NCBI RefSeq assembly: GCF_017874215.1
Contig: NZ_JAGGLB010000015.1
Location: 155,274-219,273, forward strand
Length of the DNA stretch: 64,000 nt
Direction: 5' to 3'
DNA from: Paenibacillus eucommiae
Lineage (GTDB): Bacteria > Bacillota > Bacilli > Paenibacillales > NBRC-103111
The notes beneath the pieces were generated by a model that searched no databases, was not told the origin of the DNA, and was given only the letters and a program-made list of their open reading frames with translations. Shown here piece by piece: positions 25,160 through 33,693 of this stretch. The stretch's first letter is position 1. Each line of letters opens with the position of its first letter. The translations under genes were made by a program, and so were the position numbers.

Positions 25160-26023
25160 TTAAATAGGCTGCCAATACCTTAAAAAATAAGGAAACAGCA
25201 ATACAGACGTACACGCATTCATCCATTTCAACACTACCTCATTGGAGCTAGCACTTCTCATCCCCTTGCGCGAGAACCTTTTCCGACAGAGCTCCCCCAT
25301 TTCCTGGAGTCTCTTGGAAAACTTAGATACATCTCTCAGCTCCATTTTTCTAGTTATAGCTTCTATGGTTATCATCAGATCTGGTGCCTCAATCTTCCCG
25401 CGCTCTTCTTCAGCCTTACACCCATTATTTTCTAGCACGCGCATACATACGTCCACTTCTGCAATTGCAACTGCATCAGTTCCTGCTTCTGCTTCTCTAT
25501 TAGTTCCTGCAACTATTCCTGCTTTTGTCCCTGTTTCTGCTCCTTCTATGTCTTTCGCTTTCTCTTCCATTTCTCTCCTCAGCACTATCTCTTCACCCTC
25601 CTTCACAAAGCTATTTCCCTGTTGGATCACTTTATGGCGGAAGTTTTTATGATCAAATTGTTTGTGCAGCACTAATTCCAGCTTATCTAACAATAATCGC
25701 GCTGTCCGGTAGTTTATCTGGAGTTCTTTCGCCAAAGAGGATGAGGTGTATTCATTCTCACCATCAACCAGAAGGTCGATAGCCTTAAACCAGACAAGCA
25801 AAGAAAGCTTTGATTTGTGCATGATCGTGCCCGCGGTCACAGAGAACTGGGTCCGACATTCTCGACATTCATATAGCTTACGTGTATTGATTTTATAGCA
25901 GCTCTCATGGTCGCAGCGTGGGCAGCAAAAGCCATCAGGCCAACGAAGCTTATATAGAAAAAGTTCACAATCCTCTTCATAAATAAAGGACTGTGGAAAA
26001 TGCTCTAAAATTATAGCATCCAT
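25160..26023 (-). CDS. Transposase-like zinc-ribbon/HTH protein without DDE domain
   Basis: The 287-residue protein starts with a region similar to the zinc-ribbon N-terminus of IS1595-family transposases: C-P-R-C at about 34-37 and C-R-E-C at about 53-56, then GTIMHKSKLSLLVWFKAI, and an HTH-like stretch SSLAKELQINYRTARLLLDKLE. The integrase-like catalytic domain that should follow is missing; instead there is a Glu/Ala/Gly/Thr-rich repeat-like linker (about 165-195) and a helical tail. No terminal inverted repeats were seen. It could be a remnant or a domesticated DNA-binding protein. Confidence 0.7.
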   Translation of the reverse strand: MDAIILEHFPQSFIYEEDCELFLYKLRWPDGFCCPRCDHESCYKINTRKLYECRECRTQFSVTAGTIMHKSKLSLLVWFKAIDLLVDGENEYTSSSLAKELQINYRTARLLLDKLELVLHKQFDHKNFRHKVIQQGNSFVKEGEEIVLRREMEEKAKDIEGAETGTKAGIVAGTNREAEAGTDAVAIAEVDVCMRVLENNGCKAEEERGKIEAPDLMITIEAITRKMELRDVSKFSKRLQEMGELCRKRFSRKGMRSASSNEVVLKWMNACTSVLLFPYFLRYWQPI

Positions 26024-26404
26024 TCGTGCCCCACCCCATTCGAATTTGATTCAAACCGAAGATTCATACTTATATTCCCATTATATCAAACATATGTTCT
26101 CATTAAAAGAGTTTTTTTACTGAAAAAAATTCATTCCTTTAAGGGTTAACTTTTTAGTAATCGCTTTTCTGAACTAACTACAAAATCGGAAAAATCGATC
26201 AGATCCTCCATTACATAGCACTGGAAAAAGCTACTGTTTCTATTTAGAGCGTCGCTAAACGTGTAGATACCTCAGAAAAATTCAAAAACTTAGTTATTGT
26301 CCCCAATCCTTTTGCGCAATACAGTGGTTGTTCTCTTACCCACTCAGCCACGTAATTTAGCTGTAAATTAGATCAGTTAGATCAGTTAGATCAGTTCAAG
26401 CAAA
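26024..26404. other. Intergenic stretch without gene
   Basis: No coding region is supported between the zinc-ribbon gene and the dnaJ terminator. The sequence is AT-rich. A 9-bp unit GATCAGTTA occurs three times in tandem at 26371-26397, the last copy ending in C instead of A. Confidence 0.6.
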
Positions 26405-26435
26405 CTTAAAAAAACACACCCACAAGGGTGTGTTT
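26405..26435 (-). terminator. Terminator of the hrcA-dnaJ operon
   Basis: AAACACACCC (26412-26421) and GGGTGTGTTT (26426-26435) form a perfect 10-bp stem with a 4-base loop. The minus strand continues with further T (complement of 26408-26414). It is 38 bp after the dnaJ stop. Confidence 0.92.
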
Positions 26436-26472
26436 AATGATACACAAACAGCTCTGCTTATTTGAAAAATGA

Positions 26473-27594
26473 CTAGTCACCTAGAAATGCTTTTTTCATT
26501 CGTTCGAAAATGGATTGACTTTGCTCATGTGTGTTCTCACCATTTAGCTTTGAGAATTGGCGGAGTAAATCCTTTTGTTCATCTTTCAAATTGGTCGGCG
26601 TTACGATGACAACTTTCACGTGCTGGTCTCCTTGACCATAACCGCGAAGACGCGGTACCCCTTTTGACTTCAAGCGGAAATGTGTATCCGTCTGTGTGCC
26701 TGGCGGGATTTTCAGCTTAACCTTCTCTGTGAGTGTCGGAATTTCAATTTCATCACCAAGTGCAGCCTGCGTAAAAGTTAAAGGTACCTCGCAGTAAATA
26801 TCGTCGCCTTCGCGCTCGAAAAATTCGTGAGCTTTGACGCGAATGACCACATAAAGGTCCCCTGCAGGTCCTCCCTTTGTGCCGCCCTCGCCCTCGCCGG
26901 ATACGCGAAGCTGTGCCCCGTCGTCAACACCTGCGGGGATTTTAATGTGAATGGTACGCTGTTTTTTCACTTTGCCCGCACCATGACAGGTTGAGCATTT
27001 GTCTTTAATAATTTTCCCCTGGCCGTTACAAGCAGAACACACCCGGCGATTAACAATTCGGCCGAATGCCGTATTTTGAATAACTTCCTGCTGTCCACTT
27101 CCCTGGCAGACGGAACAAGTTTCTGGTTTAGTACCAGATTTTGCTCCAGACCCATCACAAGTATCACAAGTTTCGGTGCGCGGAATATGGATATCCATTT
27201 CTTTTCCAAATACAGCTTCTTTGAATTCAATCGTCATTGTATACTGCAAATCGTTGCCCCGCTGAGGTGCGTTCGGGTTTCGCCTGCCGCCCCCATTGCC
27301 ACCGAAAAACATATCGAACAAATCGCCGAAGCCGCCGAAATCCGCGCCGCCCCCACCGCCGCCCATGCCCTGATTAGGATCTACATGGCCAAACCGGTCA
27401 TACTGCGCTTTTTTCTGATCATCACTCAGAACGTCATAAGCCTCTTTGGCCTCTTTGAACTTAGACTCAGCGTCAGCAGCTTTATTCACGTCCGGATGGT
27501 ATTGCCGGGCAAGACTCCGATAAGCCTTCTTGATCTCATCCTGGGATGCTTGCTTCCCTAACCCCAGCACCTCATAATAATCGCGTTTGCTCAT
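26473..27594 (-). CDS. dnaJ: Chaperone protein DnaJ (Hsp40)
   Basis: A complete 373-residue type I J-protein. It has the J domain with YHPDVNK (HPD at about 33-35), the Gly-rich region (about 75-105), four zinc-binding CxxCxGxG repeats (CDTCDGSG, CSVCQGSG, CSACNGQG, CSTCHGAG) and the two C-terminal substrate-binding domains. It stimulates the DnaK ATPase and delivers substrates. It is the last gene of the heat-shock operon; a long hairpin separates it from dnaK. Confidence 0.98.
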   Translation of the reverse strand: MSKRDYYEVLGLGKQASQDEIKKAYRSLARQYHPDVNKAADAESKFKEAKEAYDVLSDDQKKAQYDRFGHVDPNQGMGGGGGGADFGGFGDLFDMFFGGNGGGRRNPNAPQRGNDLQYTMTIEFKEAVFGKEMDIHIPRTETCDTCDGSGAKSGTKPETCSVCQGSGQQEVIQNTAFGRIVNRRVCSACNGQGKIIKDKCSTCHGAGKVKKQRTIHIKIPAGVDDGAQLRVSGEGEGGTKGGPAGDLYVVIRVKAHEFFEREGDDIYCEVPLTFTQAALGDEIEIPTLTEKVKLKIPPGTQTDTHFRLKSKGVPRLRGYGQGDQHVKVVIVTPTNLKDEQKDLLRQFSKLNGENTHEQSQSIFERMKKAFLGD

Positions 27595-27623
27595 TGTCCC
27601 ACTCCCATGTCCAAAACTGCAAA

Positions 27624-27668
27624 GGTAAAGTCAAAGCCATAAGATTCCTCTTAAGCTTTGACTTTACC
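27624..27668 (-). other. Long hairpin between dnaK and dnaJ
   Basis: GGTAAAGTCAAAGC (27624-27637) and its exact complement GCTTTGACTTTACC (27655-27668) form a 14-bp perfect stem, and the loop can pair further through AAGA/TCTT. There is no T run after it on the minus strand, so it looks like an mRNA processing or stability element, not a terminator. Confidence 0.75.
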
Positions 27669-27699
27669 AACCTATTTTACTTCTATCAGAATGATAAGC

Positions 27700-29556
27700 T
27701 TACTTCTTAGGTTCGTCAACCACTTCGTAATCGGCGTCTACTACATTGTCTTTCGCTTTTCCGCCGTCTCCAGGGTTGTTCCCGCCATCTGAACCATCAG
27801 CACCTTGAGCTTCTTCCGCTTGAGCAGCCTGCTCATAAAGCTTCACAGAAAGCTGTTGAATAATTTCAGTCAGCTCATCTGTAGCGGTTTTAATTGTCTC
27901 CAGATCGTCACCTTCAAGCGCAGCTTTCACTTTCTCTTTAGCTGCTTCCGCTATATCGATTTCGCCCTGATCAACTTTATCTCCAAGATCCTTGATTGTT
28001 TTGTCAACGGAATATACGAGCTGATCCGCTTGGTTGCGAGCTTCTACAAGCTCTTTACGCTTGCGGTCTTCCTCAGCGTGTACTTCCGCATCCTTCATCA
28101 TTTGATCAATCTCAGCATCACTTAAGCCGCTTGAGGATGTGATCGTAATTTTTTGACTTTTACCTGTTCCTTTATCAAGCGCCGATACGTTCACAATACC
28201 GTTGGCATCAATATCAAAAGTAACTTCGATTTGCGGAATTCCGCGTGGAGCCGGAGGAATCTCACCCAGCATAAAGCGGCCAAGAGTTTTATTATCATTA
28301 GCCATCGAGCGCTCACCTTGCAGCACGTGAATCTCAACGCTGGTTTGGCTGTCGGCGTAAGTTGTGTAAACTTGGGATTTGCTTGTAGGTATAGTCGTGT
28401 TGCGTTCGATCATTTTGGTGAACACGCCACCTGCTGTTTCGATACCCAGGGACAATGGTGTTACGTCAAGAAGTACAACGTCTTTTACTTCACCAGTCAA
28501 GACACCTGCTTGAACGGCAGCACCAAGCGCTACAACTTCATCAGGGTTAACGCCTTTGTGCGGATCTTTACCGATCAGCTTTTTAATGGACTCGACGACT
28601 GCAGGAATACGAGTAGATCCACCGACGAGCACGACTCTGTCGATTTGGTTGGCTGAAAGACCGGAATCACTAATCGCTTGACGGGTAGGTCCTAATGTTC
28701 TTTCTACCAATTTCTCGGAAATTTCTTCGAATTTAGCACGAGTCAGACTCAGCTCCAAATGCTGTGGAACCCCATCTAAAACAGTAATAAATGGTAAGGA
28801 TACAGTAGTTGTAAGTACACTGGAAAGCTCTTTTTTGGCTTTTTCTGCGGCATCCTTCAAACGTTGAACGGCAGATTTATCTTTGCTCAGGTCAATACCC
28901 TGCTCTTTTTTGAATTCAGCTACTAAATAGTCTATGATCACTTGGTCAAAATCGTCACCACCCAGGCGATTGTCACCGCTGGTTGCTTTTACCTCAAAAA
29001 ATCCATCGCCAAGCTCAAGAATCGAGACGTCGAATGTACCACCACCAAGGTCATAAACGAGAATCGTTTGATCCTCAGTTTTTTCCAAGCCGTAAGCTAG
29101 AGCTGCTGCCGTTGGCTCGTTGACAATACGTAGCACTTCAAGACCAGCAATTTTACCTGCGTCCTTAGTAGCTTGACGTTGACTGTCATTGAAATAAGCT
29201 GGAACTGTAATAACCGCTTGTGTAACGGTTGAGCCCAAGTAAGCCTCTGCATCTGCTTTCAGCTTTTGTAAGATGATGGCAGAAATTTCTTGTGGTGTAT
29301 AGTCAGTATCATCGATTTTCACTTTATGGTTCGTTCCCATATAGCGCTTGATCGAGCTGATAGTTTTGTCTGGATTCGTAATAGCCTGTCTTTTGGCAGT
29401 TTCACCAACCACACGCTCTCCGTCTTTCTTAAAACCAACTACGGATGGAGTAGTGCGGTTTCCTTCTGCGTTAGGAATAACTACAGCTTCTCCGCCTTCC
29501 ATTACCGCTACGCATGAGTTTGTAGTACCTAAGTCAATACCAATTACTTTACTCAT
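27700..29556 (-). CDS. dnaK: Chaperone protein DnaK (Hsp70)
   Basis: The 618-residue Hsp70 has the phosphate-1 motif GIDLGTTNSC at the N-terminus, DLGGGTFDVS (about 170-180), the actin-type VGGSTRIPAV, the linker VLLDVTPLSL, the substrate-binding domain and a short lid ending in DYEVVDEPKK. It lies 49 bp after grpE. HrcA/CIRCE control of the operon applies through the promoter upstream of hrcA. Confidence 0.98.
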   Translation of the reverse strand: MSKVIGIDLGTTNSCVAVMEGGEAVVIPNAEGNRTTPSVVGFKKDGERVVGETAKRQAITNPDKTISSIKRYMGTNHKVKIDDTDYTPQEISAIILQKLKADAEAYLGSTVTQAVITVPAYFNDSQRQATKDAGKIAGLEVLRIVNEPTAAALAYGLEKTEDQTILVYDLGGGTFDVSILELGDGFFEVKATSGDNRLGGDDFDQVIIDYLVAEFKKEQGIDLSKDKSAVQRLKDAAEKAKKELSSVLTTTVSLPFITVLDGVPQHLELSLTRAKFEEISEKLVERTLGPTRQAISDSGLSANQIDRVVLVGGSTRIPAVVESIKKLIGKDPHKGVNPDEVVALGAAVQAGVLTGEVKDVVLLDVTPLSLGIETAGGVFTKMIERNTTIPTSKSQVYTTYADSQTSVEIHVLQGERSMANDNKTLGRFMLGEIPPAPRGIPQIEVTFDIDANGIVNVSALDKGTGKSQKITITSSSGLSDAEIDQMMKDAEVHAEEDRKRKELVEARNQADQLVYSVDKTIKDLGDKVDQGEIDIAEAAKEKVKAALEGDDLETIKTATDELTEIIQQLSVKLYEQAAQAEEAQGADGSDGGNNPGDGGKAKDNVVDADYEVVDEPKK

Positions 29557-29605
29557 AAGATAATAATCCTCCTTTGGTATGGTTCCCCATTAACATTTTA
29601 TACTT

Positions 29606-30196
29606 TTATACACTAACTTTAACCATTGCTGCTCTAACTACCTTATCTTTCAGCATGTATCCCTTTTGGACTTCTTCGACAACGATACCTTCTTCATACT
29701 CTTCGGATTCAACCTGCATAATTGCCTGATGATACTCCGGGTTAAAAGGCTGACCAACCGCATCGATTGGTGTTACGCCCTCCTGAACCAGCATTTGCTC
29801 TAACTGACGAAAGATTATGTCCAAGCCTTTCACTACAGCTTCGTAATCCTTCGTATCCTTACTTGATGAAAGAGCGCGATCGAAGTTATCGACTACCGGA
29901 AGAAGCTGTTCGATCAGTTTAAGTGAAGCGTATTTAGCAAACTCTTCCTTCTCCTGTCTTGCACGACGACGAAAGTTATCAAAATCCGCTTGAGTACGCA
30001 GATAACGTTGGTTATTTTCCTCAGCCTGCTTGCGCAGCTCTTCGAGCTGGCTATCCTCAATCACTACAGACTCTGCTTCATTCAGTAGCTCTTCAGCTTG
30101 ATTGGCTTCAGCCTCGTGATGTTGTTTGCTCATTTCTTCAGCTGTTTGTGTACCATTCAAATCCTGTTCTGCGGTAAATTTTTCTCCAGAACTCAA
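29606..30196 (-). CDS. grpE: Nucleotide exchange factor GrpE
   Basis: The 196-residue protein has an acidic, probably disordered N-terminus (about 1-50), a long coiled-coil, and the C-terminal GrpE beta domain (GVTPIDAVGQPFNPEYHQAI and VVEEVQKGYMLKDKVVRAAMVKV). It speeds ADP release from DnaK. ATG at 30196 follows an AAGGAGG ribosome site. Unusually, a chaperonin gene separates it from hrcA. Confidence 0.97.
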   Translation of the reverse strand: MSSGEKFTAEQDLNGTQTAEEMSKQHHEAEANQAEELLNEAESVVIEDSQLEELRKQAEENNQRYLRTQADFDNFRRRARQEKEEFAKYASLKLIEQLLPVVDNFDRALSSSKDTKDYEAVVKGLDIIFRQLEQMLVQEGVTPIDAVGQPFNPEYHQAIMQVESEEYEEGIVVEEVQKGYMLKDKVVRAAMVKVSV

Positions 30197-30316
30197 TTTC
30201 CTTCACCTCCTTATAAGCTCTCAGTATGTTCTTTAAGTATAAATTTTCTAAAGTATAACTTTCTAAGGTATAACTTTCTGTGTATAACTTATCATTAGTG
30301 CTAAGCTTGCCCATAT

Positions 30317-31858
30317 TTAGCCTTCTTCAAAAGGCTGCTTCATCTTGATCACAGTATGAATTCTCAGCACGGCCGCGGCTACTTCGCCTGCAGCCCTGAG
30401 CGCGTGAATTTTGACATCCGTAGGGTCCAGGATGCCAGCATGGAGAAAATCCATTACCTTCCCTGTATCACAGTCGATGCCAATGGCATCGGTATCCCGG
30501 GAAAGCTGCGCAGCTTTCAGCTCTTCAACCTTCTCAAGCGGATTGTAGCCCGCATTGACAACGATTTGCGAGAGCGGCTTGCGCAGCGCCTGAGCGACCG
30601 CCGCAACACCGAAGCCTTCCATTCCCGTGAGCTTCTCACGGTGCCGATCCAGCTCATGGGCCACCGCCATTTCGACCGAGCCGCCTCCGGGCAAGTAGCC
30701 GCCTCGGATGGCGGCCTGGACGGCAGAAGCAGCGTCCATCGCAATTCTCGAGCGCTCGCCGACAACCTCACGGGTAGCGGCACCAACAATGATCGTCACA
30801 TGCTGCTGTCCTTGCCCGCGTGAAACTCTCACGCGCTCCAGCCGCTCATCATATGCCGCATAGCCGGCATGACCCAGTGACGCTTCCAGCTCGTCAACAT
30901 TTTTCTTCAGTGCGGTGCGCCGCAGCGGTCTGGCTCCGGTATATTCCGCCAACAATTCCATGTCCTTGCGGGAAACCCGCTGAACAATCAGAATACCATG
31001 ATCTGAACAAAATTGCTCAGCCTCCGGATCAACACCCCGGTCCACAGCTATCAGACCAATCTGAAGCTTCAGCAGCTTATCAAAGTCATTGCGGAACTGT
31101 TCTCTAAGCAGCATATGACGCTGAAAACCAGATTCCGTTACTAACGCTTCTTCACTAACCGTTTCCGGTTCAAATGCATCCTGCAGCACCAAAACCCTGG
31201 TTTCGCGAGCGCTTTTATCCATACGCAAATTCATTGGCTTTTGATTCACAAATACACCTGGCCAAACTTCACTATCCGCTTCGTCATGAGACAGCACACA
31301 ATCCGAGAATCGGTAGCCTTCTTCTCTAAGCTTGGACTCTCCAAGCTGTGAGGCAGCCGATACAATCAGATCGGCAATATCCTCCTGCTCGCGTCCAGCC
31401 GTAAAAGCGATCCGGCTAAGCTTCGGATCATCGAGCCCATGAATCGTTCTGCTGCGGGAACGCAAGCTTCGGACTGCAAGCTCGATTCCCTCCTGCATGC
31501 CGCTCACGACCTTCGCTACAGGAACGCCCCGCGTAACCTGCGCTACGCCTTCGGAGACCAGCGCACCGGCCAGCACCGTTGCCGTAGTAGTACCGTCACC
31601 GATCTGGCGCTGCTGGGATCTGGCCACCTGAATAAGCAGCCTCGCGGCAGGATGCGTAACGTCCATTTTTTCCAAAATAGTGACGCCATCATTGGTTATT
31701 ATAACCTCGCCGCGGGCGCCTACCAGCATCGTGTCCAGACCCTTGGGTCCAAGGGTTCCTTCTACAGCCGAACAGATCGCGCGAATTGCCGATGCGTTAT
31801 TGACCAGCGTGGAGTATCGTTCCTCTCCTTCGCCGTTTCCTTGCCCTGCTCCACTCAT
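30317..31858 (-). CDS. Group III (archaeal/thermosome-like) chaperonin
   Basis: The 513-residue protein belongs to the TCP-1/cpn60 family and resembles archaeal thermosomes, not GroEL: GTLGPKGLDTML (34-45), ITNDGVTILEKMDVTHPAA (54-72), the ATPase motif GDGTTTATVLAG (87-98), a conserved Asp near 372 and LPGGGSVE near 388-395. No GGM-rich tail is seen; it ends in KQPFEEG. In bacteria such Group III chaperonins, known from Carboxydothermus and other Firmicutes, lie in the dnaK operon, exactly as here between hrcA and grpE. They form double rings with built-in lids and need no GroES. CIRCE control is inferred from the operon. The DNA looks more GC-rich than its neighbours. Confidence 0.92.
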   Translation of the reverse strand: MSGAGQGNGEGEERYSTLVNNASAIRAICSAVEGTLGPKGLDTMLVGARGEVIITNDGVTILEKMDVTHPAARLLIQVARSQQRQIGDGTTTATVLAGALVSEGVAQVTRGVPVAKVVSGMQEGIELAVRSLRSRSRTIHGLDDPKLSRIAFTAGREQEDIADLIVSAASQLGESKLREEGYRFSDCVLSHDEADSEVWPGVFVNQKPMNLRMDKSARETRVLVLQDAFEPETVSEEALVTESGFQRHMLLREQFRNDFDKLLKLQIGLIAVDRGVDPEAEQFCSDHGILIVQRVSRKDMELLAEYTGARPLRRTALKKNVDELEASLGHAGYAAYDERLERVRVSRGQGQQHVTIIVGAATREVVGERSRIAMDAASAVQAAIRGGYLPGGGSVEMAVAHELDRHREKLTGMEGFGVAAVAQALRKPLSQIVVNAGYNPLEKVEELKAAQLSRDTDAIGIDCDTGKVMDFLHAGILDPTDVKIHALRAAGEVAAAVLRIHTVIKMKQPFEEG

Positions 31859-31900
31859 CGGTTAAACACCTTCTTTGTTTACATATGTCGAATAAGGTAG

Positions 31901-32929
31901 TTATTTGCCATACCAGCGACTTAAGGAAACCTCCAGATGCTTGGACATTACATTTAATAAATGGATGACCCGGGCATATTCCATTCGGGTTGGCCCTATG
32001 ATGCCTATCGTTCCTATTGGGCTTCCGCCTATAGAATAGGATGCGGTTATCAAGCTGCAATTCGCTATCGCTGCAATGCTGTTTTCTGCGCCGATTTTCA
32101 CATCAACACCCTCTATAGAAGGGGCGAACAGTTTCACTAGCGTAGGTGTTTCATCAAGAAGATCTAATATATTCTTGATTTTGTCTACATCCTTGAATTC
32201 CGGCTGAATTAACATGTTTGTCATGCCACTAAGAAAAATCCGGTCTTTCTCGTCATTTTGCAGGACACTTTCCACGACGGAAACAAATTCTTCATACCCG
32301 CTGACATACTTGCTAAGCTCCACAGAAATCTCATTGTACAGCTTGCTCTTGAACTGCAGCAGTGGTACATCCTTTAACCGGGCATTGAGAATATTGACAA
32401 TTTTCTCGATTTCCGACATCGGTATTCCTTCGGGAATCGTCACTGTCTTATTTTCTACATGTCCTGTGTTAGTTACAATAATCGCCACTGCCGTCTTATC
32501 GTCCAGCGGAAGAATCTGCAGATGCTTAAGCGTCGTACTGAACACTTCCGGACCGAGAACAACAGACGTATAATTGGTAAGACTTGAAAGCATCCCTGCG
32601 ACATGCTGGATGACTTCTTCCATCTCCTGAATTTTCTGGGCAAAAGACAGCTTCATCGTATCCAGCTCATGACCATCCAGCTGGCCCTGCTGAAGCAGAT
32701 GATCGACATAATAGCGATACCCTTTATGTGAGGGAATCCGGCCAGCTGAGGTGTGCGGTTGCTCCAAAAAACCCATTTCCTCCAAATCAGACATTTCGTT
32801 ACGAATCGTTGCAGGACTAAAGCCCACATTACCTCGTTTGGAAATGCTGCGGGAACCTACGGGCTCAGCAGAACGAACATAGTCATCTATTATGGCGCTA
32901 AGAATCATGCGCTGACGTTCCGACAACAT
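31901..32929 (-). CDS. hrcA: Heat-inducible transcription repressor HrcA
   Basis: The 342-residue repressor has an N-terminal winged helix (MLSERQRMILSAIIDDYVRSAEPVGSR; IRNEMSDLEEMGFLEQPHTSAGR), a GAF-like middle domain and a dimerisation domain. ATG at 32929 is chosen over an in-frame codon at 32974 because GAGGAGGT precedes it and the longer version would start inside the CIRCE operator. HrcA binds CIRCE and represses the chaperone genes; refolding by chaperonins is thought to set its activity, which gives the embedded chaperonin gene added interest. Confidence 0.97.
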   Translation of the reverse strand: MLSERQRMILSAIIDDYVRSAEPVGSRSISKRGNVGFSPATIRNEMSDLEEMGFLEQPHTSAGRIPSHKGYRYYVDHLLQQGQLDGHELDTMKLSFAQKIQEMEEVIQHVAGMLSSLTNYTSVVLGPEVFSTTLKHLQILPLDDKTAVAIIVTNTGHVENKTVTIPEGIPMSEIEKIVNILNARLKDVPLLQFKSKLYNEISVELSKYVSGYEEFVSVVESVLQNDEKDRIFLSGMTNMLIQPEFKDVDKIKNILDLLDETPTLVKLFAPSIEGVDVKIGAENSIAAIANCSLITASYSIGGSPIGTIGIIGPTRMEYARVIHLLNVMSKHLEVSLSRWYGK

Positions 32930-32967
32930 ATAGAAAACCTCCTCGCAAATCCATAGCTGCTGTGTCG

Positions 32968-32994
32968 TTAGCACTCTTATTTGACGAGTGCTAA
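32968..32994. promoter_or_regulatory. CIRCE operator, HrcA binding site
   Basis: TTAGCACTC-N9-GAGTGCTAA with no mismatch. It is 38 bp upstream of hrcA and lies just downstream of the promoter at 33007-33035. It is the only CIRCE copy I found in the window. Confidence 0.98.
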
Positions 32995-33006
32995 AGCATA
33001 CTACAA

Positions 33007-33035
33007 AAATAACAGACCCAAAGGCCTGTTGTCAA
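33007..33035 (-). promoter_or_regulatory. Promoter of the heat-shock operon
   Basis: On the minus strand TTGACA (complement of 33030-33035) and TTATTT (complement of 33007-33012) have a 17-base spacer, with CIRCE just downstream. The -10 box is weak. The spacer also contains a terminator-like hairpin that appears to end the preceding acetyltransferase gene. Confidence 0.6.
33011..33030 (-). terminator. Hairpin/terminator of the acetyltransferase gene inside the hrcA promoter
   Basis: An 8-bp stem with one G-U pair and a 4-base loop occupies 33011-33030; on the minus strand it continues into ATTTTTG. It lies 6 bp past the stop codon at 33037, so it overlaps the spacer of the next promoter. 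Confidence 0.65.
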
Positions 33036-33036
33036 G

Positions 33037-33504
33037 TCAATCCAAGCGTTTCAGCACGGCAATTTCGTCACAGCAATACTGCTTCTTGCAGTGTATGCAA
33101 TCTTTCCAAACCTTCTCGGGAAAAATCTCCTTCGGCACCAGGGTAAAGCCGTTCTTCAAGAAAAAGGCAACCTCATAGGTTAACGCCATAATTTTAACTA
33201 TATTCATGCTGCGCGCCTGTCCCTCGAGGAAAGCAACGAGCTTGCCGCCGATCCCTTGTCCCTTATAGCCCTCTGAAATGCCTAGAGAGCGAATCTCCAC
33301 TAAATCCGGCCCAAGTCGGGTCAAGGACCCGCAGCCAACTAACACTTCATCCAGCTCCGCTACCACAAAAGTATCGATCTGTTGATGAAGCGTCTCAATC
33401 GATCTCGGAAGCATAATTCCCTGCTGTGCATACCCTTGTATAATATGATAAAGCTTCTCTACGTCCTCTGAGGAAGCCTTTCTGACGGTTACTGTTGCTT
33501 TCAT
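33037..33504 (-). CDS. GNAT N-acetyltransferase, ArgA-like
   Basis: A 155-residue acetyltransferase with the acetyl-CoA motif region LGISEGYKGQGIGGKLVAFL (Q/R-x2-G-x-G/A). The C-terminal segment KVWKDCIHCKKQYCCDEIAV has a cysteine cluster like that of the short N-acetylglutamate synthases (ArgA-type) annotated in Clostridia and Bacilli. An arginine-pathway role is therefore possible but not shown here; no other arginine gene is in the window. Confidence 0.8.
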   Translation of the reverse strand: MKATVTVRKASSEDVEKLYHIIQGYAQQGIMLPRSIETLHQQIDTFVVAELDEVLVGCGSLTRLGPDLVEIRSLGISEGYKGQGIGGKLVAFLEGQARSMNIVKIMALTYEVAFFLKNGFTLVPKEIFPEKVWKDCIHCKKQYCCDEIAVLKRLD

Positions 33505-33693
33505 CTAATAATCCCACCATTCCACCTGCAAAAGTGCATATTCATGACCATATAAATGCAAAAATACATAAAACCCACCTGGGCGACTTCACGGGATATC
33601 CGCTCCGCACAAATGGATTTATGTATAAATATACAACACCACGTATAATTGCACAAGCACTTTTTTACCAGGATTGGACAAGAAGAACATGTT

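Noticed and set aside
25160..26023. Intact IS1595-family insertion sequence
   Set aside because: The catalytic domain is missing, and I found no terminal inverted repeats or target duplication.
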